From: JBBDIX01 sp040880235
Lineage (GTDB): Bacteria; Actinomycetota; Nitriliruptoria; Nitriliruptorales; Nitriliruptoraceae
Assembly (NCBI GenBank): GCA_040880235.1
Contig: JBBDIX010000064.1
Location: 1 to 16,422 of the forward strand
Direction: 5' to 3'
Length of the DNA: 16,422 nt
Below are positions 10,827 through 16,422 of this stretch, in pieces; the first letter of the stretch is position 1; each line of letters starts with the position of its first letter. Below the pieces are notes generated by a model, which was given only the letters and a program-made list of their open reading frames with translations, was not told the origin of the DNA and did not search any database. The translations under genes were made by a program, and so were the position numbers.

Positions 10827-11462
10827 TCACTGCGTCAGGAGGCTCGTGATGTCCACCATGCTCTCCCGGGAGAGCTGCCCGGCCGTCCGGTACAGGACGT
10901 TGCCGTCGGCGTCGATGACCACCCAGAACGGGCTGGCCGACATGCCGAACGCGCGGGCAACCGAACTGTCGGCGTCGTCGACCAGCACGGTCCCGGTGTA
11001 GCCCTCCGCCTCGAACCAGTCCTGCGGTGGCCAGTTCGGCCGGGTCGCGTCCAGGAAGGTGGACACGACCACCAGCTCGACCCCGTCGTCGAACAGTCCC
11101 TCGTCGTACCAGTCGACCAGGTGGGGCAGCTCAGCCTGACACGACGGGCACCACGCCGCCATGAAGCTGATGACCTGTGCGCCGCCGCCGATCGCCGCCG
11201 GCGTGCCGTCGTGGCCCGCGCCGCGGACCTCGGGCGCCAGCTGGCCCATGGCGACGTCCGCCATCGGGTCACCGCCATGCGGAGGCAGGGCCGTTCCCGT
11301 GATCTCCACCTCGCCGGCGACCTCGTCCACGGAGAGACCTCCCGAACCCGATGCCGTCAGCACCCCGATCAGCACGGCGATCGCCACGATGCCCAGCCCG
11401 AGGAACAGCAGCATCCGCTGGCCCTGGCGATCCGATCGAGAGGCCTTGCCGCGCGTTGCCAT
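10827..11462 (-). CDS. Membrane-anchored TlpA/ResA-like thioredoxin-fold protein
   Basis: This 211-aa protein has one N-terminal membrane helix (about 17-38), then an extracytoplasmic thioredoxin fold. The active site is WCPSC (Cys105 and Cys108), at the expected place after a beta strand (VISFMAA). The conserved cis-proline is Pro178 in SASPFWVVID. The family (TlpA, ResA, DsbE) reduces or oxidises disulfides outside the cytoplasm, for example in cytochrome c maturation or protein folding. The start at 11462 is chosen because AGGAGA precedes it at normal spacing and because it overlaps the dsbB-like stop in TGATG. Longer in-frame extensions run over that gene. Coupling with a DsbB-like partner suggests this protein is re-oxidised by it and acts as a DsbA-like oxidant. 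That is inference, since no typical DsbA is seen here. Confidence 0.88.
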   Translation of the reverse strand: MATRGKASRSDRQGQRMLLFLGLGIVAIAVLIGVLTASGSGGLSVDEVAGEVEITGTALPPHGGDPMADVAMGQLAPEVRGAGHDGTPAAIGGGAQVISFMAAWCPSCQAELPHLVDWYDEGLFDDGVELVVVSTFLDATRPNWPPQDWFEAEGYTGTVLVDDADSSVARAFGMSASPFWVVIDADGNVLYRTAGQLSRESMVDITSLLTQ

Positions 11463-12007
11463 CACGTCTCCTGAGGCGGTTGGTGCTCGTCGTCGGGGTG
11501 GAGGCTCCCGGCGTGTCGTGCGACGAGCGTGAGCACGATGATCGCGAGGAACCCGATGAGGACCATGGTAGGCAGTGTGAGGAACCCGAACTCCTCGACC
11601 CAGCGCAGTGCACACGGCGCCGCAGGATCACAGGTGTCACCCGCCAGTGACGGATTGTGTTCGATGGCCACGTGCCACGCGGCGATCGCTGCCCCGATCC
11701 CCGCGATGGGCACCGCCGTGCACCACACGGCCCGATCCCGGCGCACTGCGGCCACCAGCAGGATCACCACCAACGGGTACATCGCGATCCGCTGATACCA
11801 GCACAGCACGCACGGCGTGTATCCGGCGACCTCCGACATCGCCAGGGATCCCACGGTGGCGACGAACGCGATGGCCGTGGCGAGCGGAAGCGCGGCGTCG
11901 ACCAGCACGGGTGCGACGCGCCGGCGCGCGAGCTGGGTCACCGACACGACGGTGATCCCGAGGGCCACCAGCGCGAGCACGGCGAGGGTCCGCTCGAGGA
12001 CAGGCAT
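11462..12007 (-). CDS. DsbB/BdbC-type disulfide bond formation membrane protein
   Basis: This 181-aa protein has about five hydrophobic helices and two cysteine pairs on the outer side. The first pair is in TPCVLCWYQRIAMYPL (Cys66, Cys69), the hallmark of DsbB. The second is CDPAAPC (Cys126, Cys132), followed by EEFGFLTLPTM, also typical. DsbB-type proteins re-oxidise a thioredoxin-fold partner and pass electrons to quinone. The extra N-terminal helix differs from the four-helix E. coli protein. The ATG at 12007 overlaps the dciA stop in TGATG and has GGAG 7 bases upstream; the GTG just before it is an alternative. The stop overlaps the next gene's start. The likely partner is the CPSC protein encoded next. 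VKOR-type proteins are less likely because of the CVLCWYQR motif. Confidence 0.88.
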   Translation of the reverse strand: MPVLERTLAVLALVALGITVVSVTQLARRRVAPVLVDAALPLATAIAFVATVGSLAMSEVAGYTPCVLCWYQRIAMYPLVVILLVAAVRRDRAVWCTAVPIAGIGAAIAAWHVAIEHNPSLAGDTCDPAAPCALRWVEEFGFLTLPTMVLIGFLAIIVLTLVARHAGSLHPDDEHQPPQET

Positions 12008-12573
12008 CACGTGTCTCCGGCATCGGATCGGCGGTCAGGCAGGGCACCGTCCGCGGATCCCTGGGGTGGTCCGATCACGATGTCGATCCGTCGCACTGCC
12101 TGGAGCCCGACGACCTCGTCGCACCGCTGCCGGAGCACCGTCTGCAGGTACCGCAGCTGGACGGCCCAGGGCTGGTCGTAGGCCCGAATGGTCAGTACTC
12201 CTCGGTGGAGCCTCGCCGGCTCGCACCGCTGCGCGAGATCGTCGCCCACGATCGCGGCCCAGTGGGTCCACACCGAGCTCGAGAGCAGGGCGGCGTTCCA
12301 CCCGCGGCGTTCGACCAGCTGTCGAAGGGTCTCTCCCACGGTCTGGGGAGCCGGCACCCGGTGGATCCCGTCGGTCTTTTCGTCGGCGACCGTCCAGTCG
12401 TCGTCGCCGGGTGGCGCGGGATCGAAGGAGGCCCGGTCGAGCTGCTGGCGCTGTCGACGTTGCGCCCGTCGACGCCGTTCGTAGACGCGTTCGTCCCGAT
12501 CCACCGCACCGGCGCGCCGGTCTCGACCTCGTGCGTCCGGGGTTCGGCGCGGAGTCCCTTCTCCGGTGGTCAC
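12007..12573 (-). CDS. dciA: DUF721 protein, DciA-type helicase loader
   Basis: This 188-aa protein has a basic, low-complexity N-terminal half rich in Arg and Gln. A DUF721 domain follows (about 85-170), with the marker segment VWTHWAAIVGDDLAQRCEP and a following LTIRAYDQPWAVQLRYL strand-helix block. DUF721 proteins are the DciA group, which helps load the DnaB replicative helicase in bacteria that lack DnaC or DnaI. The place next to recF is the usual one in actinobacteria (for example Rv0004 in M. tuberculosis). The GTG at 12573 overlaps the recF stop in GTGA. The frame is open further upstream, but that part lies inside recF. The N-terminal tail is likely disordered and may bind DNA. The assignment to the family is firm; loading activity is by homology. 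Confidence 0.9.
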   Translation of the reverse strand: MTTGEGTPRRTPDARGRDRRAGAVDRDERVYERRRRAQRRQRQQLDRASFDPAPPGDDDWTVADEKTDGIHRVPAPQTVGETLRQLVERRGWNAALLSSSVWTHWAAIVGDDLAQRCEPARLHRGVLTIRAYDQPWAVQLRYLQTVLRQRCDEVVGLQAVRRIDIVIGPPQGSADGALPDRRSDAGDT

Positions 12574-13733
12574 GAGGCCACCTCGACGTCGTCGCGTCCG
12601 ATCTCTGACCGACCGTCCCGAAGCACGACCCGCAGGACGGTGCCCTGCAGCGGGACCTCGGCACCGGTCGCAGCGGTGACGAACACCTGGTCGAAACGCG
12701 TGCACGCATCGGCCAGCCGCTGTCGCCGGGTGTCGTCGAGCTCGGCGAACACGTCGTCGAGGATCACCACCGGCCGATCCCCCACCTCGGCCAGCAGCTG
12801 GTGCGAAGCGAGTCGCAACGACATCGCGAGCGACCACGCCTCCCCCTGAGACGAGTACGCGCGTGCTGCCAGGGACCCGATGTGCAGATCCACGTCGTCG
12901 CGGTGCGGGCCGACCAGTGTGGTGGCCCGCCGCAGTTCCTCGTCGAGCCGCTGGTCGAACGTTCGGCGCATCGCCTCGGCGATCTCGCTCGCGGAGGGCC
13001 CGTCCGTCGCGGCGGTGACCTCGAGGTCGATCGGCGGGCGGTAGGTCACCCGGATCTGCTCCGGACGGTCGGCGAACTCGCGATAGAGGCGGTCCACGGG
13101 CCCGTCCAGGGCGCGCACGGCCGCCAACCGTGCCGCAGTGATCTGGGTCCCGAGGGTGATCGCCTGTTCCGTCCAGGACTCGAGGGTGTCGCGAGCCCGT
13201 CGCGCCGCGTCCGGCGCCAGGGCTCGCAGTCTGCGGAGCAGCTGGTTTCGCTGGCGCAGCACCCGGTCGTAGTCCTGGCGGGCGGCTCCGTAGGCCGGTC
13301 GCCGCTGGGCGAGCACCTCGTCGAGGAACCGTCGACGCTGTTCGGGGTCCCCGCGGACGATCGCGACATCCTCCGGCGAGAACATCACCGTGCGCAGCGC
13401 CCCGACGGCGTCGGCAGCCCGCCGCACGTCCTGCCCGTCAACACGGATCCGTCCCCTTCCCTGCGTCGACAGCTGCAGTTCGACGGTCCGCCGGCGGCCC
13501 TCGTCGGTCTCGAACTCGGTGCGCACGATGCCGTCGGAGGCCTCAGCGCGCACGAGCGGCGTGTCACTCGCCGTGCGGTGCGACACGCCGGTCGCGATGC
13601 GGTGCAGTGCCTCGACGAGGTTGGTCTTGCCCTGGGCGTTGCGTCCCAGCAGCAGGGTCACGCCGGGGGTGAACGCCACCCGAGCCTGCGCATAGGAACG
13701 GATGTCGGTCAGTTCGAGCGTCCTCACCCACAC
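12570..13733 (-). CDS. recF: DNA replication and repair protein RecF
   Basis: RecF (387 aa) is an SMC-like ATPase that acts at gapped DNA with RecO and RecR to load RecA. The Walker A motif is GRNAQGKT (about 30-37), the signature region is SSQGEAWSLAMSLRLA, and Walker B is VVILDDVFAELD. The N-terminus MWVRTLELTDIRSY matches the usual RecF opening, so the GTG at 13733 is chosen. A GTG two codons later is possible. A 30-base gap separates it from dnaN. No strong ribosome site is seen, so coupling to dnaN is likely. The stop overlaps the dciA start. Length and motif order are normal for the family. Confidence 0.95.
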   Translation of the reverse strand: MWVRTLELTDIRSYAQARVAFTPGVTLLLGRNAQGKTNLVEALHRIATGVSHRTASDTPLVRAEASDGIVRTEFETDEGRRRTVELQLSTQGRGRIRVDGQDVRRAADAVGALRTVMFSPEDVAIVRGDPEQRRRFLDEVLAQRRPAYGAARQDYDRVLRQRNQLLRRLRALAPDAARRARDTLESWTEQAITLGTQITAARLAAVRALDGPVDRLYREFADRPEQIRVTYRPPIDLEVTAATDGPSASEIAEAMRRTFDQRLDEELRRATTLVGPHRDDVDLHIGSLAARAYSSQGEAWSLAMSLRLASHQLLAEVGDRPVVILDDVFAELDDTRRQRLADACTRFDQVFVTAATGAEVPLQGTVLRVVLRDGRSEIGRDDVEVAS

Positions 13734-13763
13734 GTTGCACGACCTGTCCGCCTCGCCGGGCGC

Positions 13764-14876
13764 TCAGTTCACGCGCACCGGCATGAGCAGGTAGGTGAGA
13801 TCGTCCACGGAGTCGCCGTCGGACACCGGACGGAGCACCGCAGGCTTGAGACCATCGCGCAGCTCGATGCGCATCCGGTCGGACCCGGTGGCCTCCAGCC
13901 CGGCAAGCATGAACGACGGATTGAACGAGATCGTCAGCCCGTCTCCCTCGATGTCCACGGGAAGGCTCTCCGTCGCGTCGCCCATCTCCTGGTTGGATGC
14001 CTGGAGTTCCACCGATCCGTCGGCAAACGTCAGGGTCACGGGCGTGTTGGCCTGCCCCATCGCGACGATGGCCACGCGCTGCAGCGCCTCGATGAGCTCC
14101 GCACGATCGACGGTGACGGCGGTCTCGAACCCGTCGGGCAGCAGCGCCTCGTAGTTCGGGAAGGTGCCCTCGATGAGCTTGGTGGTCAGCCGCCTGTCGT
14201 CGAACAGGAACGACACCTGCGTGTCCTCCACCACCAGGGTGACCTCTCCCCCGCGTTCCGACGCCGCCTTGGCCGCCTCCTGCAGGGACCGGGACGGGAC
14301 GAGCGCGGTCGCCTCTATCGGCTGTTTCCAGTCGATCGACCGCACGGCCAACCGGTAGCTGTCGGTCGCCGCGGCCACCAGGTTGCCGTCGTGGGCGGTG
14401 AGCAGGACCCCGGTGAGCACCGGCCGCCCCTCGTCGGTCGCCGCGGCACGCGCGACCTGACCGACCATCCGGGAGAAGGCGCTGGCTCCCAGCACCCCAC
14501 GGGCTGCCTCGTCGTCGGGACCGGTGAGCGTCGGGAAGTCCTCTGCCTGCATGGACCGGACGTGGAACGTCGCCTTCCCGCAGGAGATCTCCACGCGTGT
14601 CTCGTCGGCGTCGACGTCCACCGGGGCATCGGCGAACCGGGCCACGAGCTGCGACAGCAGTCGCGCCGGCAGCAGCAGGGTCCCCGGACGCTCGATCTCG
14701 ACCGGGATGCTGATCTCCGCAGCCACCTCCAGGTCCGTGGCACGACAGGTCAGGCGTCCGTCGGCAGCCTCGAGGAACACGCCCGACAGTGCAGGCAGCG
14801 TGATCCGGGTGCCGACGGTCCGTGTGGCCCACGAGATCGCCTCGGCGAACTCGGACTTCTCGGCCCGCAGTTTCAC
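13764..14876 (-). CDS. dnaN: DNA polymerase III beta subunit (sliding clamp)
   Basis: DnaN (370 aa) forms a ring dimer that holds the replicative polymerase on DNA. Three clamp domains of about 120 residues are present. Landmarks are CRATDLEVAAEI in domain 1, AAATDSYRLAVR in domain 2 and FNPSFMLAGLEA with the C-terminal YLLMPVRVN in domain 3. The last segment forms part of the protein-binding pocket. The GTG at 14876 has AAGGAG 7 bases upstream. The gene follows the origin-like region directly and precedes recF. Length matches the family. I see nothing unusual. Confidence 0.97.
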   Translation of the reverse strand: MKLRAEKSEFAEAISWATRTVGTRITLPALSGVFLEAADGRLTCRATDLEVAAEISIPVEIERPGTLLLPARLLSQLVARFADAPVDVDADETRVEISCGKATFHVRSMQAEDFPTLTGPDDEAARGVLGASAFSRMVGQVARAAATDEGRPVLTGVLLTAHDGNLVAAATDSYRLAVRSIDWKQPIEATALVPSRSLQEAAKAASERGGEVTLVVEDTQVSFLFDDRRLTTKLIEGTFPNYEALLPDGFETAVTVDRAELIEALQRVAIVAMGQANTPVTLTFADGSVELQASNQEMGDATESLPVDIEGDGLTISFNPSFMLAGLEATGSDRMRIELRDGLKPAVLRPVSDGDSVDDLTYLLMPVRVN

Positions 14877-15135
14877 GTGTCAACTCCTTGCTGGTCCACA
14901 GCCCTGACGAAGGACAAGGAGTATTGCATCAATTCCGTCTCCGTCATCGGGGGTGTGGACACTGGGGAAAGGGGGGCATCGCGCCTGCTCAGGCGGGAGA
15001 TCGTGGGGGTGGACAACCTGTGGGTGCGCCGGCGGGCTGTCCACAGGTCACCGAATGACAGGGATGTACCTCCACAGGGGACCCGGGATGTCCACCGTGT
15101 GTCCACGGGCGGGTCCACCGGGGTTGAGGACTCGA
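14877..15135. other. Likely chromosomal origin of replication (oriC)
   Basis: The 259-bp gap between dnaA and dnaN holds a cluster of DnaA-box-like 9-mers. Those with one mismatch to TTGTCCACA are at 14892-14900, 14954-14962 (reverse), 15008-15016 (reverse) and 15037-15045. Weaker ones with two mismatches are at 15088-15096 and 15099-15107. Further TCCAC cores occur at 15071-15076 and 15114-15119. The segment at about 14911-14942 is AT-richer (about half A+T) than its surroundings and could be the unwinding element. The dnaA-dnaN gap is the usual origin site in actinobacteria. The boxes lie in both orientations. No long open frame of quality is seen. Confidence 0.8.
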
Positions 15136-16422
15136 TCATCGCGCGTGCCTCGCCTGTGTCTTGATCCGATTCGTGAGTTCCTGGACCTGGTTGTACACGG
15201 TCCGGCGCTCCTGCATCAGCAGGGCGATCTTCTGCTTCGCGTGCATGACGGTGGTGTGGTCACGCCCACCGAACGCCTTGCCGATGCGTGGCAGGGAGAG
15301 GTCGGTGAGTTCGCGGCTCAGGTACATGGCGATCTGGCGGGCGAGGACGAGCTGCCGGCTGCGTGACGGCGAACAGAGGTCGTCGAGGGTGAGCGAGAAG
15401 TAGTCGGCGACCTCGACCATGATGAGCTGGAGCGAGACCTCCTTGTCCCGATCATCCGGGAAGAGGTCCTTGAGCACCGTCTCGGCCATCTGGATGTCCG
15501 CAGGAGCCCGCTGGAGGCTCGCGAACGCCGACACACGGATCAGGGCACCCTCGAGCTCACGGATGTTCGACTGGACGCGTGACGCGATGAGTTCGAGGAC
15601 GTCGGGGTCCATGCCCAGCTCGTCCGCCTCGCACTTCTTGCGGAGGATCGCGATCCGGGTCTCCAGGTCGGGCGGCTGGACGTCGGTCATCAGCCCCCAC
15701 TCGAACCGGCTACGGAGTCGATCCTCCAGCTGGGCGATCTGCTTGGGAGGACGGTCGCTGGAGATGACGATCTGCTTCTCCGCGTTGTGCAGCGCGTTGA
15801 ACGTGTGGAAGAACTCCTCCTGGGTGCGTTCCGCCCGCTCGAGGAACTGGATGTCGTCGATCAGGAGCAGGTCGGTCTGCCGATAGGTGCGCTGGAAGCT
15901 CGTGATGTGGTCATGACGGATCGCGTTGATGAACTCGTTGGTGAACTGCTCCGTCGTGACGTAGCGCACCTCGAGGCGGGGGTACAGATTTCGCACGTAG
16001 TGGCCAATGGCGTGCAACAGGTGCGTCTTTCCGAGCCCGGCCCCGCCGTAGATGAAGAGCGGGTTGTACGACTTCGCCGGAGCCTCGGCCACCGCCGTGG
16101 CGGCCGCGTGGGCGAAACGGTTGGAGGAACCGATGACGAAGTCGTCGAACGAGTACTTGGGATTGAGCTGGGTGTCGGGTTCGACGTCCTCGGCGGGTTC
16201 GCGGCGCTGGGGCAGGCTCACGGTGAGTCCGTCCGGCCGTCCCGGGGCGTGCAGGGGATGGTCGGCGTCGGAGTACCGGGGAGCCTCCACAGGAGCCGGG
16301 ACGAACGACGTCACCGCGGCGTCCGAGAGGACGTCGAAGGGGTGCGCCGGAACGGTGGCGTTCGGGTCCGTCGGGTCCTCGGGCTGGCCGTCGAGGGGCT
16401 GAGGATGGGGCTGGACCGTGAT
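15136..16422 (-). CDS. dnaA: Chromosomal replication initiator DnaA (5' end cut by window edge)
   Basis: The visible 428 residues cover the linker, the AAA+ domain and the DNA-binding domain. The ATPase domain shows Walker A GGAGLGKTH (16021-16047) and Walker B LLIDDIQFL (about 15843-15869). It also has the usual NKYSFDDFVIG-like opening, here NPKYSFDDFVIGSSN. Domain IV has SRQLVLARQIAMYL and the DnaA-box reading segment GGRDHTTVMHA. The frame stays open without a stop to the right edge (16422). The GTG at 16314 therefore lies within the Pro/Asp-rich linker and is not the real start; domain I is outside the window. DnaA binds the boxes in the adjacent gap and opens the origin. It is transcribed towards dnaN. 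Confidence 0.97.
   Translation of the reverse strand: MTVQPHPQPLDGQPEDPTDPNATVPAHPFDVLSDAAVTSFVPAPVEAPRYSDADHPLHAPGRPDGLTVSLPQRREPAEDVEPDTQLNPKYSFDDFVIGSSNRFAHAAATAVAEAPAKSYNPLFIYGGAGLGKTHLLHAIGHYVRNLYPRLEVRYVTTEQFTNEFINAIRHDHITSFQRTYRQTDLLLIDDIQFLERAERTQEEFFHTFNALHNAEKQIVISSDRPPKQIAQLEDRLRSRFEWGLMTDVQPPDLETRIAILRKKCEADELGMDPDVLELIASRVQSNIRELEGALIRVSAFASLQRAPADIQMAETVLKDLFPDDRDKEVSLQLIMVEVADYFSLTLDDLCSPSRSRQLVLARQIAMYLSRELTDLSLPRIGKAFGGRDHTTVMHAKQKIALLMQERRTVYNQVQELTNRIKTQARHAR

Noticed and set aside
12801..15164. A long plus-strand open frame (787 codons) opposite recF, dnaN and the origin region
   Set aside because: It is antisense to two certain genes and runs through the origin. Long antisense frames are expected in high-GC DNA, and its protein has no recognisable motifs.
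16312..16314. GTG at 16314 as the dnaA start
   Set aside because: The frame stays open to the window edge, and starting here would remove domain I and part of the linker, which all normal DnaA proteins carry.

Overview
The window is a high-GC, gene-dense stretch typical of Actinomycetota. It carries the replication-origin cluster of such a genome. On the minus strand, reading from the right edge, the order is dnaA (5' end cut off), an origin-like dnaA-dnaN gap, dnaN, recF, dciA (DUF721), a DsbB-type gene, a TlpA-like thioredoxin gene, gyrB, a small two-helix membrane protein, gyrA, a Septum_form-type lipoprotein, a DUF3566 membrane protein and tRNA-Ile(GAT). The dnaA-dnaN-recF-DUF721-gyrB-gyrA order, DnaA boxes close to TTGTCCACA, the DUF3566 gene and tRNA-Ile after gyrA all point to Actinomycetota. 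I cannot fix the class from sequence alone.

Right part (about 10.8-16.4 kb): DnaA, the sliding clamp DnaN, RecF and the DciA helicase loader give initiation, processivity, repair and helicase-loading functions. The 259-bp dnaA-dnaN gap holds at least six DnaA-box-like 9-mers and one AT-richer patch, so it is the likely oriC. dciA overlaps the recF stop. It is followed, with overlapping stop and start codons, by a DsbB-like membrane oxidoreductase and a membrane-anchored CPSC thioredoxin-fold protein. This redox pair sits where many actinobacteria go directly from DUF721 to gyrB.

Middle part (about 4.5-10.7 kb): gyrB, a 99-aa membrane protein, gyrA and a 143-aa lipoprotein form an unbroken chain of stop/start overlaps (TGATG, GTGA, ATGA), so they are probably one translationally coupled operon. 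DUF3566 and tRNA-Ile follow in the same direction.

Left part (1-4.4 kb): this is less conserved accessory sequence. It holds a plus-strand PlsC-type acyltransferase, a minus-strand family-5 peptide-binding lipoprotein of an ABC transporter broken by a one-base frameshift, an 88-aa coiled-coil membrane protein on the minus strand, and a plus-strand beta-propeller lipoprotein that converges on tRNA-Ile. The gap upstream of the broken transporter gene contains a perfect actinobacterial DnaA box and a 16-bp palindrome. I found no CRISPR array, insertion sequence, phage gene or integrase.
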